DNA of 64,000 bases from Anas platyrhynchos (taxonomy: Eukaryota > Chordata > Aves > Anseriformes > Anatidae). The DNA is taken from positions 29,757,001 to 29,821,000 of the forward strand of contig NC_092589.1 of NCBI RefSeq assembly GCF_047663525.1, given 5' to 3'. Shown piece after piece: positions 49,076 through 61,105 of this stretch (positions are counted from its first letter, which is position 1; the number at the start of each line of letters is the position of its first letter). The notes below the pieces were generated by a model. It saw only the letters and a list, made by a program, of their open reading frames with translations. It was not told where the DNA came from and did not search any database. A program made the translations under genes and the position numbers.

Positions 49076-51950
49076 TACTGTTCTTGTCCAGTTAGCAGCT
49101 CCTCTTAGAAGTCTCTGCTCAGAGCAGAGTCAGACATTCTATTTTGCACTAATCAGTGAAATAAAGCTAGAGAGATACCAAATAGAGATATAAAATGTCT
49201 GGTGAAGATAACCACATGATGCTCCATCTTGGAAACTCTGTCCACCTTTACTGAATTTCTCCAGCAGTCATTATGTTAAATTCAACCCGATACATGAATT
49301 TCCTGGGATGGTTCACTGTCAGCCACAAGCTGATGAGGATTTTCACATTTAGTCAGAGGACACATTTCAGGAGTGTCATCTGAGATGAACACCATCTGCC
49401 TCTGGCTGCCTGTAGCTGTAAGTCTGTAAGTAGCTGTCATTCGGTATTTGCCCTGTGTTAGTGTTTACGGATGCCTCAGAAATCAATGCCACTTCCTTCC
49501 AGTCAGGTAATAAAAAAGATAGTCCTTGTCCCAGTAAGTTTATGAAGCAGAAACTTCAGAGAGAGAATAAGGACCTTTTCCCCTGTTCCTGATGACCTAC
49601 AGAATTTTTCTGAAATTATGCCCTGTTGTGATACAGGCAGGAGTAAGGAGCGTAAAGAGACATACTGGATCCAGCACACGTAACTGCTTTAATGTAGGCA
49701 AACGCAAGAATGACCTTGACCTTCAGCATTGTCTCTTAGCATGACAAGACATTCAACGTGAGCCACTTTGTGCTTATCAGCAGATGCGGTGAGCAGGAAG
49801 ATGGAAAGGAAGGCAAGAGAGAGGAGCTGAAGGACAAGGTAAAGAGCAAAGTGATTCACTGACAATTTTGCTCTTCCCTCTCACCTCCTCTTTTCTACCT
49901 GCTTCTTTGTGTGAGCTGGAAGACTGTGAAAGTAAAGGAAGAAGAGCACTCTGGCTGACTGTGATGTGCCCACCTACAGTTTTCAAAGTCTAAGAATTAT
50001 TTTAGGGAAGATAGGAGATGTGGTGCAGCCTGACGCAGGGAGAGAAGGATACAAAGGTAACCCCAGCTAGTGACATCTAACTGGGATAACAAGGGCAGTG
50101 AGTGTTCAGACTATGTATATGTGTGTGTGTGTATAGGAGGGAAGAAGTAATGTGAGACAAAATTTTCAGTAGATAATCCCTTTTTAAAAAAGAGTTGCTT
50201 GGCTCTTCACTATATCAGATCTTCCCCTACCGCTCAGCTTGTGCACGTTCCTTTAGTTTGTGTTAGTAGAAATCCCATGCCCTTTCCCTGGCATTGCTTT
50301 TTCTTACATCTGTGAATTTTGTATTTTGGTACTACTTAAAGCTCAGTCATGTCAGTCACACATCAGAAAAGGAGACATTGCAAGAGGTTGGCTGGGGACT
50401 TGCCTCTAACATTTAGAAATTGCTTCTTGGTGTAATCTTGCCTGATGGATCCACCTTCCTTGCCTGCAGCAATTGGTACCTAGCCCCTTGTAATCAGTCA
50501 TAATCTTATGTGTTTGCCAAAAACTGACTGTAAGGGGAAGGTAGGAAACATTGAAGTTTTCTCTGATGAATTCCCATGATTCTGTCCATTTGGTAAGAGG
50601 GCTGCAAACCAGAAGGTTGTACTCCTTACCAGCTCACAGCTTGGAGAGAGGAGGTTTCATTAGCAACCCTTTATCTTTTTTAAAATTGAGTTGGGAACTT
50701 GCTAAACAGTTAGGAAATAGTTCAGTGATAGAGCATGTCACAGACACCAAGTAGATGTTAGACTTAATCTTGATAACTTTTTTTTTTTTTTTTTTTTTTT
50801 GTCTGCACAACTGTTTTGTTTAAATGCCTAGGGAAAGGTTCCAATTTCAGTGGGTTCTGGACCAAGTTCTAGCATATCAAGCACTTGCTAATAATACACC
50901 CATATTTATTTATGTGTTGCAGATGCTGATGTGTGACATATAAATAGGATATACTGCAAAGATTTTGTTGAAAAGTAGTGGTCTGTTACAGTTTGTGATA
51001 AGTCCTGTCTGAGAATGACACATAGCCCCAAAGGGGAAAATTGAAAGATGGGAAAAATAGGAACATAGGCCTCCTAGTTCATACATACATATCTATACAC
51101 GAAGAGGGGCTGAAAGCAGCAGCTTTTGAGGACATCGGAGTTTCATCATAGGGAGAGTCCTCTTCAGGCCACTCCTCAATTCAGCAGTGAAGTTTCCTTG
51201 CCACACAATGATCCTCCTCCAGCTCTTGGCCTGGCAATTTAACAGGAGCATTTTGCTTCAACCCAGGTTCTTGAGGTAGGATACAGTTGGCTCCCAGTAA
51301 TCTGTGTGAGTGGACGTGCAGTTAGCAGATTAACCATCTGACAAGGAGGTTTCGTTAGCCAAAGTACCACATTGCTCTGTATGAATGCTACCGGACAAGC
51401 CCAACTCTACAAACTGTATAGCCCAAGGGCACACCCTGATGCCCCTGAACAAAAAGCACTGGAGAGCACAGCACAGGCATGATCAGGGGCCTGCAAGGAA
51501 TTAGCCAAAGTCTGCACAGGCCTCAGTAAACTGTTTTTTGTAGTGTTTCATCAACTGTGGCTTGCCAGAGTGCTGCAGAGCACAGTGCAGACACTGGGGT
51601 GAGTAAGCTCTGTTGGATGTCAGCTCTGGTGGAATTAAACTGCCTTGCACAGCTCAGCTGCTTCAGCACATCCTTCTTTATCTGTGCTATCAGGATTTTT
51701 CCATTACCCTAGGCATCTGAGCTCCACACTCGGGTCAGAAGTTTGTCGCCGTTCTCGGGGAGCGGTAATTTGCAGTGGTGCCAGCAGGTGGCACACGATA
51801 CTTAATGGTCTGCCTCTGCCGGCTAGCATGAAATGGACTTCTGTCTTAAAATGTCTGGCTAGCCTCTGCTTAATATTGTCACCAAGCGTGTACTCCACAA
51901 AGAACAAAGCTATTCCAGCTTCCCTATATCACGGTAGTAATGCTTCTTTA

Positions 51951-51984
51951 CAAACACACACACACACACAAAAAAAAAAAAAAA
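51951..51984 (+). repeat. (CA)n microsatellite followed by A15
   Basis: About nine CA units run straight into 15 A. A shorter (CA)n lies at 21404-21420 and a (TG)n at 50120-50132. Confidence 0.85.
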
Positions 51985-52328
51985 GACTAAATATGAATCA
52001 GGTGGTGTCTGGGTAATAGGAGATGCAAAGGAAATGGTATTGAAATGCCAGCTCTCTTGAGAGCAGTAGAGTGATAGAGGAACTCTTGCTCGTGTCAGAG
52101 AGAGGTATTATCAATATCCAAGATCACATACACAAAAAAGGCACTCTTCTGGTAATTAAACAGGAAACAGTTAGTGGCATATCAAAGAAGGGCTCTTAAA
52201 TGTCTAAGTGTATTAACACAGCTGTGCATACAACCTAACAGTACCAAGCAAAGCAGAGGCTGTAGTTCTGCCTAGTGAAGCAGAATTAACTTAATCTCAT
52301 TGCTTCTATACATCTTCCGCAGCTCAAA

Positions 52329-52369
52329 GGATTGATTACATTCAAATTTTGGATTGATTACATTCAAAT
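52329..52369 (+). repeat. 19-bp direct repeat, 22-bp period
   Basis: GGATTGATTACATTCAAAT occurs twice, at 52329 and 52351. About 240 bp further on, a 12-bp word TTTTGTAGTAAA is repeated three times imperfectly (52577-52616). Confidence 0.9.
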
Positions 52370-55300
52370 ATCTCCCTTTTTAAGTGGCTCTTCTTATTCT
52401 AGTTCTTCACTGACGCCTGTTCCTAACCAATTTTACCTGCTATAGGCATTCTAGGGAGCTAGATATTTCCTGGTCAGCAGCTCTGCACTGAAGATGATCA
52501 AATACCACTCATATTGACAGATCTTCAGGTCTGTGTATGGCCTTGAATTACTTGGTCACAGACATTGTTTCCCACTTTTTGTAGTAAATTTTTGGTAGTA
52601 AATTTTTGTAGTAAAGTGCAGCTTCTCACACTTGGGCACAACAGTACAGCATGATGCAGCAGCATATGAGAGCATGGACTGAGCTAAGGACTGCTGCTGT
52701 AAGCTCTCCTGTAGCACACAGTAGGGCTTTGCTCTATCTGCACCTCCACGATCTCTGATCTCATGAACAAGGCCATCCATCCAGAAGTCCTCAAGATAAA
52801 GAAGAGCTGGAAGGGGAGGCGATTGGGAAAAATGAGGGCAGGGCAGCTGTGGATGGGCCAGTGCCAGCAGTGGTGACAGTTCTGTGGGGCTGCCGTACAT
52901 GCAACCCCTGGCTCTCATTATCAAACAGGTCTGGCTCTGTTGTTCTAAATCATATCTCAATGAGCTACAGACAACTGCGTTCACATACCTCTGCTTAAAC
53001 TTTTTATATATCACTTGCAAATGAGTTTAGAGGTATTTTAGCACAGAATCTATTCTTGCCTGAGCATCTGGCTCCAAGAAAAGACAGACTATAGCATAAC
53101 AGTAGAGACGAGCAGTTGTTATCAGACTGTCTTATACAGTGCCAGTGATGATGTCAAGATTATTCTGGCCTCAGGGGCACAGGGAGGTAAGGGATTTCAA
53201 AATGGAGCTACACAAATGAAGATAAAAGCCACATAAAGCTTTTCTATCTCTTTCTGGCTTTGCTCCTCCTTACTTCCACCCAGCTGAAATGTATGATTGC
53301 AGTGGAAAAAGCACGGGAGCAAAAAGAAGGTAAGGTTATGCGCAAGCACAAAGAGGTTCAAGTCACCTCTGAACCTGTAGAGCTGCAGGGAAGGCAACAG
53401 GCAGTGGGGGTAATGTTTTGTTGTAACATAATGCCATCTGCTGGGACTTGCTATTAACAGATGAGGTAGTTAAAATGAATTTGGGATAAATGAGTCCACA
53501 GGGCTCGAAGACATGCTGCCTCACAGCCGCATTAGCACAGACTGAATAGAATCACATTTTCAGCTAGCAGCAATGTTTGTATGGAATAGAAGCAATTTTT
53601 AGTGATTTTTCACTCCTTACTGCCTAATACATTGTCATTGAGAATGACAGCGTACATCCTACACTATGTTCATGCTGGCTATTACTGCTGTAAGCTTTTC
53701 CCTCTGGAGTAAAAAACTGAAGCTATTTTGTCATGACAGGGCAGATGAAACTTGCACAGAGATCCTTCATCAAGTGCTGCAGGTTGCCTAACAACCTGCT
53801 TCCCCAGGGACTAACAGAGTCAAAAATAGAAAGAGACCCTATCACCTGCATTCTGGACTGTTTCTTGAATGCAAAAGCTGCTTGTCATGCAGGAAAACAA
53901 ACCGGCATGTGGCTTTGCTGCTGCTGCTGCCATCCCAGAACAAGACAATGGACATATTGCGGTGATTCGTCTGTACTCCTATGTGTGGAGAGTGGCATGT
54001 GCTCTTTGGGGGTTGGCTGTCTACCTTGTCAGAGCACTTGAGATGCTCAAGAAAAGCTAGAAAGCACAAGAGCTAACTCAAGTCATCTTTCAAGTTATCT
54101 TGCATGCTGTGAAAGTAGGAATTAGTGTAAGATTTTGACTTTACTCATGAATCTCAGGGCTTGCCTCATACAATTAGAATTGGCATTTACCTACTCATTT
54201 ATAGTGAGTGCTGCCAACTCTCCTTACACTTGGCACCTGAGCAAATACAGTCAAAGAAAGGGATTACAATGTATTCTACATGTATGTCTGCATTAAATTG
54301 TGTGAAATGCCAGGGAACTGCAAGGCTCCCAAAACCTTAGGTTAAGTCTGGGTCAGATGCTGGGTTCACCAGTATGTCACTTGTAAGCCAAGGACACCCT
54401 GAACAGTGTATTTGTCATTCCTGTGTCATTTCTGCCATGAAGAGAGTGGTGAAGATAACGGGTTTGCTGTGAAATCAGTGTTCTGACTGGTAAGTAGGAT
54501 TTCCCCACAGGTATGATTCTGGAGGATTGTTTGTTTGTGATCTGGGTTTGCTGATTGAGATGAGACCACTTACATGATCAGAAGTATGAGGTGGTGGTGC
54601 CAGTCTTGTTTGGGTTCAAATCCTATCCTAACCTGTGACTACCATGTATATGGACATAGGCAGAGCTGGGAATTGCCCTGAGGTTTGTTTTTTGAGGTCC
54701 TGAGCAACCTCGTAGAGGTTTGTTCACATAGACTGTGTTTGATGACAGCAAATTATGAAGAAAAACCTTGAATGCGTTACAGTATTTTTATATTTATTAT
54801 TATTATTATTTGTTTTTATTTTTAGTCTGTGGGGATGCATGGCATTAGGCAACCTGGATGTTCAAGTTTCTGGTATTTTTCTGAGTGCCCAACTGTTCCA
54901 AGTTGGCTGACTGGTTTATGCCCCTGTGTCTATGTTTCCTTTGAGGCTTCATTTGTGCCCCATCCCTTGTATGTACTACACAGTGAGGTATGGAAATCTC
55001 TCTGCAGTGAGCACATTGTGCTGCATCTTGTTTGAGAACAGCAGTTTGGAAAGACAAGCTTTAACTGTCTGACTAGTCTCTTTCCTGCTTTTACATGTAC
55101 GTGTGTTGTCTGGCAAATTAAGTTTTGTTGTATGTATTGTGGTAGCAGGCACCTTTGAAAACATGCATTCAGGCCTGCTCCTGTCTTTTCACTACCTGCT
55201 GTGGTGAGGTATACAAATTTGGTGTGAAACTGTAATGGGTATGCTGAGATAAGTGTTTTTTTGACAATGGTCCTTGGGGATGGAATTGTCTTTCTTTGAA

Positions 55301-57085
55301 CACCTCTATGGTAAGTTCTTTTTCCTATTTTGGAATATTTATTCCTTTAAATTAGTGTGTCCCTTGGGAATCAGAAGGAGAATAGTCTGATACACCTTGT
55401 AGAGGTTTCAGGCTCTTTCAAAGACTGGGCTTTGAATCCTGTTCCTGACATTTGATGCCTACCATACTAACACGTACATAACTTTTACATGAAGTATGTG
55501 CTGGAAGAAAAAAATGTTTCAGACTTGTAATGGATGTGTTACCATTGACTGTGAAGGTGATAGTTCTTTAAAAAGAAACTTGTGTTGGCTGTGCTTCTTT
55601 CTTGTTCTGAAAGATCTTTGTACCCTGCAAATCCCATGGGAAGTAATATGCTTTAGTGTCTTGTCATGCTGCATGCTTCAGGTTGATTAGATTTGTTGTT
55701 TCAGGATGTCTAATAGGTAGCTTGATGATAACCTTATTGAGGTTGAAATGATCAAGAAAGAAAATACTCCCTTGGCAACTTGTTTGAACCATCTACGTTT
55801 CTGTGACATGGTTACATCGTCCCTATAAGTGCTTTTAAATCCTTCCATCCTCACAAATGTTAATTAAGAGACCTGCTGAAATTACTTCTGGAGATCTGAT
55901 GTTGAACTGATCCAAAATACTGTTTAACCCTTAACAGTATTCAGTGTAACATAACTGGAGGCGTGACTACACCTGGCTCATGAACAAAGACTTAGCGTAC
56001 TTAAGGGAATAAAACAGTGTTGTTTTTTTTTTTCTTCTCTGAAACATTTATACCACAAGATCTTTGGAATCTGCTATACGCCTTGTTCCTACCTAGACAG
56101 AAATGTTTTGAGTATGCTAAAACACCGATAGAGGGATTTACTTATTTGGAATGCTCCTCTTTTTTTTGGTCATAGTACATGATGAATGTAACCTTGCTCA
56201 CTTCTGGTTTGTGGCCGTGCAGAGATGAAGTGATTAATAGATGACATTTACTTGGCATATCTTCAGCTAACAGTCAGTGTTAATGTGTGACAGTGTGCAA
56301 GACTGCATTTAGCAGTGTTAATTTCCAAGCTCTGGTGAAGGTTTCTGAATCCTAGCAAAGAACCCAGGAGATTTTTCCTTAAACAATGTTGTTTTAATCC
56401 TACTGTCAAGTAGCATGTGTGGCCATAAAAAGGTCCTAATATACAGGTGTCCCTCTCTGAACTAGGGAACACCTGTTTCCAGTATTTGGGAACATTATTG
56501 TTTTCCTGATTTCTTTAGCTCTCATTTCATTTAGGCAGTACTGGGAAGCAGTGGGATATGATCTATGAAAGGACACAGGTGGGAAAAAGTTGGAATTGAG
56601 TGAAAACTACTTGTTGTCAGAAGTAATTCTAGAAGCGTAGAAATAAGTCATACCCCTGAGGTATTTCTTACTGTTTGTCAACTATTAAAATAGCAGGGTT
56701 TAAGCTGAACTGTTTGATATATGCCCTGAAACAGTTCATGTATAGTCACTAGGGCACTGTTGAGGCTGAAGGCACAAAGGTTTTACAACCCATATAATTT
56801 TTTCATTGCAGAAACAGTTTTCTGTAAGAATAAGATCCTCAAAGCGTCTGGTATACCCACTTTGAAAACACCCAGGAAGCTTTATTGGATTTCTTGTGCC
56901 TCAAGCTCCCAGGTTTTGTTAGGGAGGAATAGTTCAGTCATTACTACACATCTCAAACTAGACACTCCTCCTCCTTAGAAGTTTGACCTAAAAAGGGTGC
57001 TCAGATTGCACCAAGCACACACGGCTTCATGTAGAACACAATTCTTCCTGCTTTTGTTAAGGATGGGCTGGAAAGGTAATGATAC

Positions 57086-57112
57086 CTTCCTCCCTCCGTC
57101 CCTCCCTCCCTC
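57086..57112 (+). repeat. (CCTC)n pyrimidine microsatellite
   Basis: CCTTCCTCCCTCCGTCCCTC and similar units in tandem, interrupted by one G. A simple repeat with no visible function. Confidence 0.8.
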
Positions 57113-57317
57113 ACAGAGTAATTAAGAGCTCTATTGCACTAGCAATGGAGGAGATCTAGACTTGTTTCCTTCAGGTTGTTGCTTGTGAAGATTCAAATCA
57201 CAGTTCTTGACTTCCAGCTACAGCTGGATTTCCAAGTTGATATATTACAATCAGGTTTGTGTTCATTCTTCACTGAGGTGGGAAAAGAGGCAAACCCTAC
57301 AGCCCCCAGACTTGACA

Positions 57318-57345
57318 AAGACAAACAAACAAACAAACAAACACA
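57318..57345 (+). repeat. (AAAC)n microsatellite
   Basis: About five copies of ACAA in a row. A similar short (AAAC)n run lies near 25670-25690. Confidence 0.85.
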
Positions 57346-59909
57346 AAAACTTAGAACTTTTCAAAAGCAAGAAGGAACAATGAAAAATGCCAACAATGGT
57401 TGTCCTGTTGCAGCGGAAACTTCCTGTGGCCACGGGCAATTTGGGAAGGGATTATGGGCATTACATTGCATGTGGCTTAGGGACTGTTATTCTAGAGGTT
57501 CCAGCCATGGTGATTATATTGGGTTTGAAATGTCACATGTCATGCTACCTTACTTGTACTGGGCCCATCTGGGATGGAAATCTTCTCAAATTCTGGAAAT
57601 TTTTGAGGGGGCCTTGGTGTGATGCATTTGCTACCTTCTTAGTAGCAGTTTACCCATCTTTAGGAGACAGTATGGAAAAATACCAACTTTTGATTTTATG
57701 ATGCTTTAGGTATGATATGCAGATCGCATAAAGGGCAGGTAGTCAGCTTTAACTGCAGTATCTGTTACTGTTGGCATTCATTTCTTGCAGTTAACTGTTA
57801 AACAACAGCTGTCCCTCTTTAATGAGCTTTAAAAAAGAGAGTACAACAGCTCATTATTTCTGTCTTCCCTAACAGGCCTATTTTAGAGCCCCTCAGTTAG
57901 CAGCTTGTATGATTCATGCCAAGTGGAACTCATTTCCATGACTATTAGGATCATTTGCTGAGTGTAACACATAGCACAGGTTTACTGTGAACCCTCTCCG
58001 AAACCTCATTTTTCTGTTGGCGGTGGCTTGCATCACAGCAGCACTGCGGCCATCTGTGGATCTCCCTGCATCTGTGTGAACAGAAGCGCTGTATAAAACC
58101 CAAAAGGTTAAATTAAAAGATCTATTGCCAAGTGAAATCTCCTAATTCTTTTGAACAGCTTTCTGCTTTTAAATGTGTTGAGTCCTTCTCAAAATTGCAT
58201 CATGGCAGAAGCTCTTGTTTTGCCCTCTACAGGACATGTGTACATATGTCCCAAACTGAAAGGCCATTTCAGTTGCTTGAGGAGGATGAAATATGTATCT
58301 ACTGGCTGTCTGAGATAATTTTGATCTAAAATAGAGAAATGGCACGATCTCAAGTTTAATTCTCCAAATATGCAAACAGGTAGTTATTTTGAATGCAGAA
58401 CAAGGCATATGCACAGGAAGAAAACATTTGGGGCTTCTGGACTTCCCCCTTAAGGCAGCAAAGAGGGCATTCAGCTCAGCATAGGTTTTTGCATAGTACA
58501 GACCTGCCATTGAGACTCCCATCCCACAACTGTACTCGGATGGTTGGGGTAAATATGATAGGAAGGTTGTACCTAGTAGTCAGTATCGGTGTGTAAGGAT
58601 TCCTCATTTTTGGCAGCCCTCGTTCTCTGCTTTGAGGAATGCACTGTGCAGACTTTAATTTCACCTAGAAGTAAGACACGCTGTGCATTTAAGTAGAGCC
58701 ATGACACTTGAGTCAACAGAGGCAGCAACAAGGAGGTGATTAGTGTCATTAAAGGGATTTACTATCTCAGGCTGAACTTTCCGCAATTGCTTAATGAAAC
58801 AAATACACTTCAGTTTCTATCAAATCTTTCAGATTGCCTTAATCAAAGCTCTGAGGGATGTGAATAAACTGAGATTAACATGGTTACTGTTGTGGTAAAA
58901 GAAGGGGTAATGAGTTCTGACCCTGCATATGTGAATTACAGGGACTTGCTTTTGATCATATGTAGGAGAAGCATATTCTAGATAACCTGTTAAGTATTCT
59001 TCCAGACTTAATGTGATTTTATTCCTAATAGCATTGGGGCTGAATACAGGCCACAGATGTTTAGTTGCAAATGATACATGGTATTATCTTGTCCAACAAA
59101 GGATTTTTCCCTTCAGTGTTTTTCCTGTGCTTTGTTCACCTTTCACTCTGCTCCTCCAGAGCTTCCTGCTTGTTGCTACAGCCCTCACCAATATCAGCTT
59201 TTCATTACACTTTATTTCCCATGGATTAATCTGTTGCCCAGAGCTATAGCCTGAACATGTCTGGGGACTGAAAAGAGATCTAAAATTAAATCCCTGCAGA
59301 GAAGCCACCTTTGTTCTTTCACAGAGAAATGAAATACGAGTGTATCCTTGCCAGAAACAAAGGAATCTGTCCCATAGAGAAATGGTTGCTACTGTCCCTC
59401 GTGAAGGGGACAGCAGAAGATCCAAATGCTGCTTTAGACTGCAGGAGAGCTTGGCATGAAAGGCAATGTGGCTGTACCTTGCTTTGTGCTTCCTAGGTAA
59501 GCACAAAAGGGGTGTGTTAGAGCCAAATGACCATTACCATTTTCCTTAGGAAATCAAACAGAAAGCATTGCTGCCATTTCTGCAGCTTTGAAGGTCAGGT
59601 TTATTTTTCTCCTTTGTTTATGATTACAATTCAGAACCCAAGCTTTTTCATTGCATGGATATATTACAGAGACAGGCATACCTGGGCTGGCAGATTACAC
59701 GTACCCTGTGCAGGGCAAATTACCACACTGTAAGATAAGCTATTCTTTTTCTACTCTACGTTTTTGCTAGAAAAGCCATTTTTCAGTATCCTGACAGAGG
59801 AGGCAATAGCCAGAAGAAAGTAAGATCAGATGATTTTTTATTCCAGCTTAAGCAGCACTGCACTAAGGACTTGAATAAAATAAATTAAAAAAAAAGGCCA
59901 AAACAAAGC

Positions 59910-60330
59910 AACCCCGCGCTGCCCCCCAGAGCTCTATAGCTGTGACTGAACAGTTCCAGAATGCAACCAGGACACAGCCAGGCGCGCTGGCCACCATTTC
60001 AGAGCCCACCTGCTGGGCAACGCTAGGGCAGGCCACACAAAATGGCGGCTGGCCGTGCTGGTGGCCGCAAGGAGAGGCAGGGCCGCTCCCGCCCCGTAGT
60101 GGCAACGCCGCAGAAGCTTCGAGAGCGCTGTGCGGGCTGATGGACAAGGGGTGGTCTTCAGCCAGGTGGTGGGTGCCGCCTCTGCCCTGGGGAGGGGGTG
60201 CCAAGCCAGGTGGGGACTGGTTGCTGTTGGCAGTTCCTTGTCCGGGCTGCGTGGTTGAGGCAACAGACACCTAAGCAGGAGCTTGTAAATGTCTGCAGGC
60301 AGGCACAGGTGAGGAGGCGGGCTTGGGGCT
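59910..60330 (+). promoter_or_regulatory. Isolated CpG-rich patch with YY1-type motif and splice donor
   Basis: About 400 bp of strongly GC- and CpG-rich DNA are set in AT-rich flanks. It contains AAAATGGCGGC at about 60039, the core of a YY1 site often found just downstream of CpG-island starts. A near-ideal plus-strand donor, GGCACAG/GTGAGG, is at 60308/60309. Together these resemble a promoter plus first exon of a plus-strand transcript. Open frames across it on both strands look like high-GC artefacts, and no protein family was recognised. A GC-rich repeat is the alternative. Confidence 0.4.
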
Positions 60331-60599
60331 TTTGTTTGCTTTGGGCGTGGATGATTTGTGCTCATTTTGTGCAGCTGTTGGTAATCAGGCAGGACCTTGG
60401 GAGAGAGATGTTTGCTTCCTAAAGCACTGGGTTTAATGTTCTTAGATCAGTTCAGAAAATAGGGGTATTTTAGACTTATACTTGTAATACACAATAAATG
60501 TTTGTTCATTGTCTTTTGTATTATAAAAATAAGGAGTTCCATTTGAGGAGCGGGAGTTGCAAAAGCTCCCTGCTGAAGTAAGGAGCTGTGTAATACTTG

Positions 60600-61105
60600 G
60601 CTAGACACTATGAAAATTCTTTTGCTTAATGTAACAAAAAAGAGAACCCCCTCCCCTTCTCTCCTTCTGCATCTCAGTTGCCTCTTTTGTTCAAAGACCC
60701 TGCTGCAAAGCTCATGTAACCATCTCCTGATAAGTTGCTAAACTAGTGTATCAACATCCTGCCTTCCTGTCTCACGCTGGGCCAACATGACCAAATAAAA
60801 AAAGAAGTTGAACCACAACGCTGAGGAAGACTATGGCCTTCATCTTCACGACCACCAAAGGGACAGAGACGACCCCCTAGCAACAGTGCGTGCAGTCGCA
60901 GAATATACCAGGATGTGCTGCGTAATCCCGGAATTACCAAGATATAAAAAGGGACTCTGGCGGGGGTGAGGTGCGTGCCGTTGGCGGAGCCGAGACTCCC
61001 CAGCCACCCAGCGCTGTTTTGCTTGCTGTTGCTTACTCAATAAATTCCTTTCTATTATTAATGCAATGCTCTCTGAAAATTAATTAAGGGGGCAATTTAT
61101 AACAA
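60600..61105 (+). mobile_element. Probable solo LTR of an endogenous retrovirus
   Basis: The order of signals is that of an LTR: a U3-like region, a TATA box in AGATATAAAAAGGGACTC (60940s), a GC-rich segment with GGCGGAGCCGAGACTCCCC, then a poly(A) signal in CTCAATAAATTCC about 85 bp downstream, and a short AT-rich end (TTTATAACA near 61100). No internal retroviral coding region or second LTR is visible nearby, so it reads as a solo element. Exact ends and target duplications could not be fixed. Confidence 0.55.

Larger units (their letters stand above)
49076..59909. other. Intergenic region, no gene seen
   Basis: Mostly AT-rich with simple repeats. The longest open frames (52556-53020 minus, 57176-57622 plus) have low-complexity or unremarkable translations and no recognised family. 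In human PLD5 lies on this side of MAP1LC3C; no PLD-type exon was recognised. Confidence 0.5.

Noticed and set aside
52556..53020. 154-codon minus frame
   Set aside because: Short imperfect repeats at its end and no recognisable domain; probably chance.
57176..57701. 148- and 104-codon plus frames
   Set aside because: They overlap each other and a simple repeat (AAAC)n, and show no conserved motif.
59863..60365. Open frames of 110-143 codons on both strands near 60 kb
   Set aside because: Same pattern of high-GC chance frames; the DNA is better explained as a CpG-rich patch.
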